Under the pieces are notes generated by a model. The model had not been told where the DNA came from and searched no databases. It saw only the letters and a list, made by a program, of their open reading frames with translations. From JAVZIQ01 sp037440545 (GTDB taxonomy: Archaea; Thermoproteota; Bathyarchaeia; Bathyarchaeales; Bathycorpusculaceae), in contig JBBITX010000004.1 of assembly GCA_037440545.1 (NCBI GenBank), positions 1 through 40,585 on the forward strand: a DNA stretch of 40,585 nucleotides. Reading direction: 5' to 3'. How positions within the stretch are numbered: the stretch's first letter is position 1; each line of letters begins with the position of its first letter. The position numbers were made by a program, and so were the translations under genes. This document shows positions 8,791 through 16,447 of this stretch, one piece after another.

Positions 8791-8857
8791 ATGGATGATG
8801 AGTTAGAGAGTCAATAGAGCCTAAGCTGTGATATGACTCGACGGGCGAACTGACATT
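8791..8857 (+). ncRNA. Candidate C/D box guide RNA aimed at 16S rRNA C1402
   Basis: A perfect C box (ATGATGA, 8795-8801) and a perfect D box (CTGA, 8850-8853) enclose 48 nt. Between them are a D'-like CTAA (8821-8824), a 3-nt spacer and a degenerate C' (GTGATAT, 8828-8834). A TATA-like CTTAAATTTA lies about 26 bases upstream. The D guide contains GACGGGCG (8840-8847), complementary to 16S CGCCCGUC (E. coli 1400-1407). The fifth base before box D, G8845, faces C1402, the predicted 2'-O-methylation site. Weak points: the two guide bases next to box D do not pair, the C-to-D' gap (19 nt) is longer than the usual 10-13, D' and C' are imperfect, and the terminal stem is poor. Confidence 0.4.
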
Positions 8858-9065
8858 TTCCAGGTGCCTTATCAGTTTTCGTTTTGTTTGCATTTTCCTG
8901 CACCGTCATAGTTTTGAACATTTTATGTCGGTGCCACTCCAAATTTTGTATTATAGGTATCATAGTATTTTTATCTCGTGGGAAGGGGCAAACTTAGAGT
9001 TTTTCTACGGAAAGCTTATCAAGGATAACGAGGAATCTGAAAAGATCGAAGTTTAGGTTGTTGAG
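8858..9065 (+). other. Region upstream of the ABC permease; possible 43-codon ORF or gene remnant
   Basis: No clear gene. ATG 8925 opens a 43-codon frame ending at TAG 9054-9056, 9 bp before the permease start. Its C-terminal half (SWEGANLEFFYGKLIKDNEE) looks protein-like, but I recognise no family. Since transporters of this kind normally have a binding-protein gene here, it could be a decayed remnant of one, or chance. No convincing ribosome site precedes the ATG. Confidence 0.2.
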
Positions 9066-10760
9066 GTGGAAATAGGCGGAGAAAGCTTGCCTAAACTAAG
9101 ATTTGCAGAGGCTTTGGATAGGCTTTCAGCATGCCCCTCGGCTAAATATGGGGTTTATCTTGCAGCTGTCGGAGTTTTCTTTGTTCTGATACTTATGCCT
9201 CCAATTTTGGGTATAATGATCAAGTGGAGTGCTATAACTGAAATTATGGGAGACCAAGCGCTTGTGAGACGCTCATTGGAAGCGGTGAAAAATTCTTTCC
9301 TAATAGCCTTGACAGTATCCTTCATGGACGTTTTAGCGGGGGTTCCAATGGCTTGGCTTGTAGCCCGGGGGAAAATGAAATGGCTGAACATTTTAGATAC
9401 TCTTGTAGATGTTCCCTTTACGGTTCCCACCGCGGTGCTGGGATATTCGCTTCTCCTCTTCTGGAATAAACCTGAGGGGTTATCGGCATTTTTTGGCGGT
9501 TCACTTATTTCGCCAGGATGGCTTCTCGTAGCTCTTCTACACTTTGCATTTTCCTATCCCATAGTGGTCCGTGTAATTGTAGGCGCACTGCTTGACTATA
9601 AACTGGAATATGAACAGGCTTCAAGAACTTTAGGTGCACCTCCGCTTACAGCCACCAGAACTGTTACATTTGGGATTATAAAGCCCTCTTTTATAGCGGC
9701 CTTCATACTTGCCTTTGCAAGGTCCATATCGGAAACAGGGGCGACGATGATGGTTGCTGACACGTTTGAAAACGGCCCTGTCTTTATTCAAAACATGAAA
9801 GAGGCATACTCAAAAAATCTAATAACTCAAGCTACTTATGAGGGCTCAACGGTTTTTGCAAGCCTAATACTCATAGTTTTTTCATGCCTAATTTTTGCTT
9901 TTATACGTATATTTGGCTCCAAACTTAAACTGCCTATAAAAAAGGCTTGGCCAACATATGAAAGGAAATTAAGCTATTTAAAAGCTTCGGCAGCCAGAAA
10001 CAGCATCGCCCTAATAATATTCTTCATAATTGTGCTCATTCCATCCCTTTTTGTTGCACTTCCAGCTTTTAGGGCGCTTTTCACAGACGTTCTTTTCAGC
10101 GCAATTAAGGGTGGCGGATCTTGGGGGAATTACTGGCAAAGCCTAGGCCTCTCCTACTTTTTAGGAGTTGCCGTGACCATAATTAATGTATTGACAGGAC
10201 TGCCCATGGCAATAATTGTGGCGCGGAAACGCTTCGGAAATTTTTCAGCCTTATTAAACGCGCTTGTCGACATCCCAATTATTGTTCCCTCTGTGGCTTT
10301 AGGAATCTCCCTTAAGTTCTTTTGGAAAGAAACCCTAGCTTTTATACCTGAAATTTGGCTTTTAATCTTCGCACATGCAGCAATAACCTACCCATATTTT
10401 GTAAGGGCCATGTCCGCTGCTGTTGAAAGAATACCCCTTGACTTAGAGGAAGCCTCCAGAACCCTTGGAGCTAAACCTTTAGGCGTGTTCAGAACAATAG
10501 TTCTTCCTTTAACTAAATATTCAATGTTTTCGGGAGCAATAATGGTTTTCACAAGAAGTGTAAGTGAAACCGGGGCAACATTGGCTGTAACCACCCTTAA
10601 AACAGCTCCAGTCTTCCTCGTAGATTGGGTTAAGGGAAAACTTCCCGCCACACCATTAGAAATAGGCTTAGGATGCGGCTTCCTAATAATTTTCTCCTTC
10701 ATTACCCTCTTAATCTTAAGGCTAGCTGTAAGAGGGGGAGCGGGTATCAGGCATGTTTAA
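9066..10760 (+). CDS. ABC transporter permease, two fused membrane domains (Fe3+/thiamine/sulfate-type)
   Basis: 564 residues with about twelve membrane helices, consisting of two homologous permease domains in one chain. Each carries an EAA coupling loop, EQASRTLGAPPLTATRTV near residue 185 and EEASRTLGAKPLGVFRTI near residue 460, followed by the paired SISETGA and SVSETGA segments. This fused arrangement is known from the ThiP/FbpB class of importers for thiamine or ferric ion; the substrate here is not determinable. GTG 9066 is used as start with GAGGTG overlapping. The ATPase gene lies 63 bp downstream, and the pair presumably forms the importer. No intact substrate-binding protein is found in the neighbourhood. 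Confidence 0.9.
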   Translation: MEIGGESLPKLRFAEALDRLSACPSAKYGVYLAAVGVFFVLILMPPILGIMIKWSAITEIMGDQALVRRSLEAVKNSFLIALTVSFMDVLAGVPMAWLVARGKMKWLNILDTLVDVPFTVPTAVLGYSLLLFWNKPEGLSAFFGGSLISPGWLLVALLHFAFSYPIVVRVIVGALLDYKLEYEQASRTLGAPPLTATRTVTFGIIKPSFIAAFILAFARSISETGATMMVADTFENGPVFIQNMKEAYSKNLITQATYEGSTVFASLILIVFSCLIFAFIRIFGSKLKLPIKKAWPTYERKLSYLKASAARNSIALIIFFIIVLIPSLFVALPAFRALFTDVLFSAIKGGGSWGNYWQSLGLSYFLGVAVTIINVLTGLPMAIIVARKRFGNFSALLNALVDIPIIVPSVALGISLKFFWKETLAFIPEIWLLIFAHAAITYPYFVRAMSAAVERIPLDLEEASRTLGAKPLGVFRTIVLPLTKYSMFSGAIMVFTRSVSETGATLAVTTLKTAPVFLVDWVKGKLPATPLEIGLGCGFLIIFSFITLLILRLAVRGGAGIRHV

Positions 10761-10823
10761 AAACAAAGCCTCCTATAAATTAGCTTTAAATGCGAAGCCC
10801 CTCAGCCTGGAGGAATGTGGCTT

Positions 10824-11927
10824 ATGCCTGACGTCCGCCTAATCAACGTAACCAAAAAATTCGGGAGAATAGTGGCGGTTGAAAATGTCAGCCTTCAGAT
10901 TTACGATAAAGAGTATTTTTCAATTCTCGGACCGAGCGGCTGCGGCAAAACCACTTTGCTTAGGCTTATAGCAGGGCTCATACAGCCAGATGGGGGGGAA
11001 ATCTACATAGGAGAAAGACTTGTCAACAATGTTCCTCCAGAGGATAGGGACATAGGCTTCGTTTTCCAAACCTTCGCCCTATTCCCCCACATGAACGCTT
11101 GGGAAAACGTAACCTACGGACCTAGGGTGAAAGGTTTCGACATGCATAAGGCTGAGAGGATTGGACACGAAGTTTTAGAGATGGTTAAACTTCATGAGCG
11201 TTTAGACGCCTATCCAAGCGAGCTTAGCGGCGGAATGATGCAGAGGGTAGCTGTTGCAAGAGCTCTAGCTGCTGGGGCAAAACTGCTACTTCTAGATGAA
11301 CCCTTAGGCCATTTAGACGCCAAAGTTAGGAATGAACTGCGCTATGAGATTAGGCGCATGGCAAAGGATTTAGAGTTAACCGCAATACATGTAACCCACG
11401 ACCAGTCTGAAGCCATGGCCATATCTGACAGAATAGCCGTAATGAAAAAGGGAAAAATAATTCAGGTAGGCACCCCTCATGAGCTCTATATGAACCCGAA
11501 AACCATCTTCGTGGCACACTTCATAGGAGGCTCAAACTTTCTAGAAGGGTACATTTCAGAGTTAAGGGGTGAAAATGCCTTTATAGAACTTAGAGGCGGG
11601 GTAAAAGTTAAAGCCGCTAAAAAAGGTATAGAAAAAGGTGAAAGGGTTGTTTTAGCCATAAGACCAGAAACCTTCATGATAGGGGCAGAAGGGAAAAAAG
11701 GTTTAAACTCTATTTTAGGCGTGATTGAGAGGGTGGCCTTTGAAGGCACCAACATCAGGTATGAAGTTAGACTGGAAAATGAGGACTTAATTGTTGTTGT
11801 AAGCCCCTCACTGTCTAGAAAGTGGTTTAACATCGGGGAAAAGGTTATAGTAAGCTTCCCGCCTGAAAACGCCTTTGTATTCGAATATCCGGAGGCAGGT
11901 TTAAGGGAGGAGATGGCTGTTGAGTAA
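10824..11927 (+). CDS. ABC transporter ATP-binding protein (CysA/PotA/FbpC type)
   Basis: Motor subunit for the adjacent permease. Walker A GPSGCGKTT, Q-loop VFQTFALFPHM, signature LSGGMMQRVAVARAL, Walker B LLLLDEPLGHLD and H-loop HVTHDQSEAM are all intact. A C-terminal TOBE-like beta domain (about residues 235-360, from NFLEGYISELRG) is typical of the CysA/PotA/FbpC class of importers. ATG 10815 is in frame, but the GGAGG at 10809-10813 sits one base from it and ten from ATG 10824, so the latter is the better start. The 3' end overlaps the next gene by 8 bp, indicating translational coupling. Confidence 0.94.
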   Translation: MPDVRLINVTKKFGRIVAVENVSLQIYDKEYFSILGPSGCGKTTLLRLIAGLIQPDGGEIYIGERLVNNVPPEDRDIGFVFQTFALFPHMNAWENVTYGPRVKGFDMHKAERIGHEVLEMVKLHERLDAYPSELSGGMMQRVAVARALAAGAKLLLLDEPLGHLDAKVRNELRYEIRRMAKDLELTAIHVTHDQSEAMAISDRIAVMKKGKIIQVGTPHELYMNPKTIFVAHFIGGSNFLEGYISELRGENAFIELRGGVKVKAAKKGIEKGERVVLAIRPETFMIGAEGKKGLNSILGVIERVAFEGTNIRYEVRLENEDLIVVVSPSLSRKWFNIGEKVIVSFPPENAFVFEYPEAGLREEMAVE

Positions 11928-12579
11928 ACTAATAAAATGGTTTGAAAAGAGGGAAGAATCTAAGGCTTTGGCTATTATACAGCGCCATTTAGCCCTAACA
12001 ACAACCGTAGTTGAAGATTTGGAGAGGGCTGTGCGGGCAGCGGTAAATGATGAAGAAACCGAGTTGAAACTATGCATTGATAGGATAATTGGCAGTGAAA
12101 GAGAGGCAGACTCGCTGCGTAGAAAGGTTATGGATGAAGTTTCAAGGGGGGACATTCCGCCAGCCGACAGGGAAGATATAATGCACCTTGTGAAAAGAGT
12201 TGATATGGTTGCAGACTGGAGCAGAGAATCCATCAGAGTTTTGAGCGTGTTGCCAATGAAAAATGTACCTAACTCTATAAAAGAGGCTTTTGCAGAAATG
12301 GCTGAAGGCGTCAAAGAATGCGCATTTCTCCTCCAAAAATGCGTGAACAAAATTATGATGAAGCCTGAAGAGGCTCTTCAAGCTGCAGACTCTGTGGAGA
12401 GGGAGGAGGAGAAAGTTGACGATTTGCATGAAAAAGCAAGGATGCTGCTTGCCAAAGAAAATCTTCCAAAATCAGGGATAGCCGTCCTAATCGCACAACT
12501 TTTCGAAGCCTTAGAAATGATTGCGGACTCATGTGAAGATGCATGTGACCAGGTAAGAGTTATAATGGTTAGGAGGTAG
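11920..12579 (+). CDS. DUF47/PhoU-like helical protein
   Basis: 219 residues, almost entirely helical, of the DUF47 (TIGR00153) family related to PhoU. Members often sit beside phosphate transporters and are thought to regulate them or bind metals. Conserved acidic and basic helices are visible (LKLCIDRIIGSEREADSLRRKV, shortened here; then DIPPADREDIMHLVKRVD). It starts with TTG at 11920, inside the last codons of the ABC ATPase gene, so it is part of the same operon. This suggests either that the transporter carries an anion or metal, or that this protein regulates transport; both are inference. Confidence 0.85.
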   Translation: MSKLIKWFEKREESKALAIIQRHLALTTTVVEDLERAVRAAVNDEETELKLCIDRIIGSEREADSLRRKVMDEVSRGDIPPADREDIMHLVKRVDMVADWSRESIRVLSVLPMKNVPNSIKEAFAEMAEGVKECAFLLQKCVNKIMMKPEEALQAADSVEREEEKVDDLHEKARMLLAKENLPKSGIAVLIAQLFEALEMIADSCEDACDQVRVIMVRR

Positions 12580-12601
12580 AGGGGAATAGGAGGTGATGGT
12601 T

Positions 12602-12886
12602 ATGGCTGAGGTAAGGATAGACATATCTGAGCTTAAATCTGAAGGAGATGAATTGATAAAGCAGCTTGCGAATTTTTTAAAAGAGAGAACTGGAGCAGCT
12701 GTTGAGACTGCGGCAAACGAGGTGATTGTTAAAAGCGAAGAGGAAACAATTGCGAGACGATATTTAAAGGTTCTCCTCCGAAAATTTCTCCATAAAGTTG
12801 AACTTAAACAATTTTTCAGAGTTATTGGAGGAAAAGAGAACAAACTCATAATTAAAGAGAAGAAAACCTCAATTGAAGAAGAGTAG
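12602..12886 (+). CDS. Ribosomal protein eL22-like
   Basis: 94 residues resembling eukaryotic ribosomal protein L22. From residue about 20 it has ANFLKERTGAAVET, a beta region with IVKSEEETIARRYLKVLLRK, then FLHKVELKQFFRVIGGKEN and a beta strand LIIKE. It closes with an acidic tail TSIEEE, matching the order in human L22 ([21 protein letters not shown], shortened, then an acidic tail). The ribosome site GGAGGTGA (12589-12596), five bases before ATG 12602, fixes the start; GTG 12593 lies inside that site. It follows the DUF47 gene by 22 bp and may be co-transcribed. Similarity is by eye, so a profile search is needed to be certain. Confidence 0.7.
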   Translation: MAEVRIDISELKSEGDELIKQLANFLKERTGAAVETAANEVIVKSEEETIARRYLKVLLRKFLHKVELKQFFRVIGGKENKLIIKEKKTSIEEE

Positions 12887-12887
12887 G

Positions 12888-13283
12888 CTACTTCCTTCCA
12901 GAAGCCCCACGTTTCTTTCTTGCCTGTTCCTCTTGAATCTTAAATACATAATGCCTTGCTGCATACGCGTTTTTATATGCCTCTATCAGCATTCCCCCTT
13001 TTAGGCCTGTTCTAGCCTTATCCAGCAGTTCCATAATTTTTTCCAGAATTTCGACGTTCCCTATCTTCAGGGCTTCAGGGTTAGGCTTCAACTTTGCCTT
13101 ATCACATTCTTCATCCTTAAGCGTTAGGGAAAATAAGAAGAGAGCATATTCTAACTCTGCCGCCAAATGCCAAATGGCATCAGCAAAGGAGGTTTCATCT
13201 TTTTTCCCAAACGCCTTAATGGAGTCCGTTAAATGGGAGACTGCAGACTCTAAAGCCTTCAATAGTTTTTCGTTGGCGGCCAT
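12888..13283 (-). CDS. Small helical protein, function unknown
   Basis: 131 residues predicted to form four or five helices with no membrane segment, no cysteine motif and a basic tail (RKKRGASGRK). The pattern, with a central HLAAELEYALFLFSLTLKDEE and a later YKNAYAARHYVFKIQEEQARK (both shortened from longer helices), loosely resembles HEPN-type bundles, but the catalytic RxxxxH signature of HEPN nucleases is not evident. It converges on the eL22-like gene with one base between stops. I do not recognise the family. Confidence 0.75.
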   Translation of the reverse strand: MAANEKLLKALESAVSHLTDSIKAFGKKDETSFADAIWHLAAELEYALFLFSLTLKDEECDKAKLKPNPEALKIGNVEILEKIMELLDKARTGLKGGMLIEAYKNAYAARHYVFKIQEEQARKKRGASGRK

Positions 13284-13341
13284 AGTCTCAGCTCATTTCA
13301 GCACAATATGAATATCCTTTTTATTTGTTTCGTTACAGCAT

Positions 13342-14235
13342 TCAACTTTTCCTTAACGCCAGGAAAACTATGCCTAAAAGTATGAAGGATGTTCCAAGAG
13401 CGAAAAGTGGCTGTGGAGCTTCATTGAAGAGGATTATGCCTAAAAACGTTGCCCCAACCGGTTCAAGAAGAGCCATCGTCGCAGTTTCAAAAGACCTCAA
13501 ACTTGAAAGCGAGGAGAAATAAAGCGTGTGAGCAACAGCTGTCGGCAGTACTCCTAAACCAAGTAGGAGAAAAATTAAGTCAGCTTCAGCTGGAAAAATC
13601 AACGGACGAGAACTCAGCAGACTTAAAACTCCCATGACTACGGCCGCAAAAATATAGATTGTAATAATTGTGGGAAGTAGTGCGCCCTCTTCCCTTATCT
13701 TCTTTCCATAGTTAAGGTAAAGAGCTTCAACAAAGGCGGCTAATAAGGCTTCAAAGTCACCCTTTATTGTGGGGTAGGCAGCTGCAGCTCCAGCGTTTAA
13801 AACTCCAGTCTCTGCATAGGCGATTATTGAGGCGCCTATTATTGATATGGCTATTCCTAGAATGGCTAAACGTGAAGGTTTAAGTTTTAAAAGAAATGTC
13901 GAAAGGATCGCTGAAAATATTGGTGCAGTGTTAACTAGCACAGTGGCGTTCAAAATCGTTGTGTCCTTAACCGCAGAAACGAACAGTAAAAGGTGAAATC
14001 CGAGGAAAACTCCTAAGACTGATAGCCTCAATAAACTATTCCGCATAAGCCTTAAACTTGAAAGTTCTCCGTTTACCAATAAAATTATGGTAAGGACTAT
14101 GCAGGCGATTATTAGACGCCAAAAGGCTATTGAGAAAACATTTAGACCTCTCAGAAACCTTATAAATATAGCTGCAGTTCCGAATAGGATTCCTGCTGTT
14201 ACACCCTCCGTAAGAGCAATTTTCCTTGTTTTCAA
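13342..14235 (-). CDS. EamA-family (drug/metabolite) transporter
   Basis: 297 residues with ten hydrophobic segments in two homologous five-helix halves, the EamA/DMT layout. N-terminal half: GILFGTAAIFIRFLRGLNVFS then RLIIACIVL. C-terminal half: FVEALYLNYGKKI, then LEPVGATFLGIILFNEAP, the classic end-of-repeat segment. Such proteins export metabolites, amino acids or drugs; the substrate is unknown. The gene stands alone on the minus strand between the small helical protein and rad50, with about 118 bp upstream. Confidence 0.92.
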   Translation of the reverse strand: MKTRKIALTEGVTAGILFGTAAIFIRFLRGLNVFSIAFWRLIIACIVLTIILLVNGELSSLRLMRNSLLRLSVLGVFLGFHLLLFVSAVKDTTILNATVLVNTAPIFSAILSTFLLKLKPSRLAILGIAISIIGASIIAYAETGVLNAGAAAAYPTIKGDFEALLAAFVEALYLNYGKKIREEGALLPTIITIYIFAAVVMGVLSLLSSRPLIFPAEADLIFLLLGLGVLPTAVAHTLYFSSLSSLRSFETATMALLEPVGATFLGIILFNEAPQPLFALGTSFILLGIVFLALRKS

Positions 14236-14353
14236 AGGATCTCAGCTCATCACGCTAGACAGTAAGAATCACTTAAAGATTACCGAAAAGCCACAAAAAA
14301 TAAATTAAATTAAACTAACGCTCCCATGTGGAAGTTATATTATGCAGCTGAGC

Positions 14354-16447
14354 TCAGCTTATTTTCTCAACGGATACTCTGCTTTCGCCAGCCTCTTTCT
14401 CAACCCTTATCACGTGTTCAGCTTTTTCAGCGAAGGCTTCACTGTGGGTTACGGCGATTATCTGCTCTACTGCCTTAAAACGAGATATAGCCTCTGCTAA
14501 CCGGTCTATCGATCCGTCTTCTCTGCCTAAGCTTTCGGTAGGCTCGTCAAGCAATAGTAGGCTTAATCCGTGGCCTGTTCTAGAATACATGATTAATTGT
14601 CCCAGTCCAAGGCGGTATGCAAAAGCTATGAGGGTGCGTTCACCGCCTGAAAGGTTTGAAACCTCCCTTTCAAAACCGCCCTCGCCTAAAACATAGGGTG
14701 TGTAAGTTTCATCTATTGTTATGTTTAAAGGCGTTCCCTCACCTCCAGATAGGCTGTCTAGGACTTGTTGTACAAAGTTCTGCAGTATTTTTATGAATTC
14801 GCTTCTAAGTTTTGGCTGTATGCTCCTATAAGCGTCGCGTATGCTTCCAATTATACTTGTGAGCTTAACTATTTTTTCTATGCGTTCAATTTTTTCCTGA
14901 GCTCTGTCTATGCGTTCTTTCAGTTCGTCTAAGCGTTTTGCAAGCTCTATCTTTCTGTTTTCCCTTGTCCGAAGTTCTGACTCAACCTTGTAGTATTGTT
15001 GAAAGGCTGATTCTCTTCGTTTTTTCGCGTTTTCAACTTCTGCAATGTCTACGCTCCCTATTTTTTGGGTTAGGCTTTCAAGCTGAGCTCTAACTTCGCT
15101 TTCTAACTTTTGCTTTTCTCCAAATTCTTTTAAGAGTTCATTTAAAGCCTTTGATTCCTCACCTATTCGAGTTTTAATATCTTCTATCCTAGGCGTTAGG
15201 ACCTGCAGGTTTGATATGGCGGAGGCTGCCTTCTCCCTTATTAGGTGAAGCTCGTTTATGTCCTTTTGAAGTTGGCTTATTGTTTTTTGCCTTTCAAAGT
15301 TTTCCCTCTGTATTCTTTGGATTAACCCGCCTTTATACTCGTCATTCAATATTTGTAGGCAAAGGGGACAGCGGTTTTCCTTTGAAAGCTGTGCAATCCT
15401 CTTCTGGTCTGTCTGTAAGTTTCGGTGAATTGCCTCATGTTCAGCTTTTAAGCTGGCAATCTGGTCGTCAAAAGCTGACATGTAATGTTTTAAGGACTCC
15501 ACTGGCTGGTTCGCTGGAATTCCGGCTTCAACCAGCTTTTCCCAGTGCATTTTCACCTGGGCCTCCATGGTGTTTAAGCGCTGTTTTAAACTTTCAATTA
15601 TTGCCTTTTTCCCCTCAATTCTCTCAGCTAAAGATGCTGATGCATCCTCAATGTTGGCTAGGTTTGCCTGAAGCTGAACTTCCCTCCTTTTAAGCTCCTC
15701 TATGGAGGCCTTAAGCTCCTCAAGCCTTTTGACCTTTAAGTCAGCTTCTTCTAAGGCCTTTTTTGAGTCCTCAAGCTTTCTTGAAAGTTCTTGAACTTCC
15801 ATTTCCAATGTTGAGAATTCTTCAGCCATGCGGTTGTATTCCATGCCAAGCCTTTCCACTCCCACGACATCTGGTTCTCTTTCGTATGCTTTTTTCTCCC
15901 CTTCATATTCCCTTTGGAAACCCGCAAGGTTTGTCCATGCTATTTCATAGTCAGATAACCCGAAAAGTTCGTCTAGGCGTTTTTGCCTCTCCCTTGGTGG
16001 GGCGTCTAAAAGTTCTTTTAGGTGCTCCTGTCTAACCCAAACTATTTCGCGGAATAGCTCCTTATCCAGGCCGGTGATGGCCTTCAACTGTTCTGCAACT
16101 GCTTCACTTTTTACGCTTGCTATTAGGGTTTCCTCTTGAAAGAGTTTCAACTCCTCGAAGTCTTGGCTTATTCCCTTCCCATGCCTCTTCAGACCGCGCG
16201 TTATCTTGTAATCCTTGCCATTTTGTGTAAATTCAACAGTGACTTTTCCCTTTTCAGCTCCCTCCCGCAGTAGGTACTCATAGCTTCTTCCCAAAGGGTC
16301 TCCGAAAAGGGCGAAGTCCACAGCGTAAAGTATGCTTGACTTTCCACAACCTAAACCTCCAACCAGACAGTTGAAGCCCTTCACAAAGGGAACTGTTGAC
16401 TTAACGTGAGAGCGAATGTTCTCCAACTGGACAACTTCAATCTTCAT
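14354..16447 (-). CDS. rad50: DNA repair ATPase Rad50
   Basis: SMC-like ATPase that partners Mre11 in processing DNA ends. Walker A is GGLGCGKS (residues 30-37). Long coiled coils run either side of a zinc hook CPLC (C360-C363). The signature LSGGERTLIAFAYRLGLGQ and Walker B LLLLDEPTESLG close the ATPase head. At 697 residues it is shorter than the roughly 850-900 of well-studied archaeal Rad50, because both coil arms are short; the heads look complete. Its ATG overlaps the mre11 stop by 4 bp (ATGA), so the two are translationally coupled, mre11 first. Confidence 0.95.
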   Translation of the reverse strand: MKIEVVQLENIRSHVKSTVPFVKGFNCLVGGLGCGKSSILYAVDFALFGDPLGRSYEYLLREGAEKGKVTVEFTQNGKDYKITRGLKRHGKGISQDFEELKLFQEETLIASVKSEAVAEQLKAITGLDKELFREIVWVRQEHLKELLDAPPRERQKRLDELFGLSDYEIAWTNLAGFQREYEGEKKAYEREPDVVGVERLGMEYNRMAEEFSTLEMEVQELSRKLEDSKKALEEADLKVKRLEELKASIEELKRREVQLQANLANIEDASASLAERIEGKKAIIESLKQRLNTMEAQVKMHWEKLVEAGIPANQPVESLKHYMSAFDDQIASLKAEHEAIHRNLQTDQKRIAQLSKENRCPLCLQILNDEYKGGLIQRIQRENFERQKTISQLQKDINELHLIREKAASAISNLQVLTPRIEDIKTRIGEESKALNELLKEFGEKQKLESEVRAQLESLTQKIGSVDIAEVENAKKRRESAFQQYYKVESELRTRENRKIELAKRLDELKERIDRAQEKIERIEKIVKLTSIIGSIRDAYRSIQPKLRSEFIKILQNFVQQVLDSLSGGEGTPLNITIDETYTPYVLGEGGFEREVSNLSGGERTLIAFAYRLGLGQLIMYSRTGHGLSLLLLDEPTESLGREDGSIDRLAEAISRFKAVEQIIAVTHSEAFAEKAEHVIRVEKEAGESRVSVEKIS

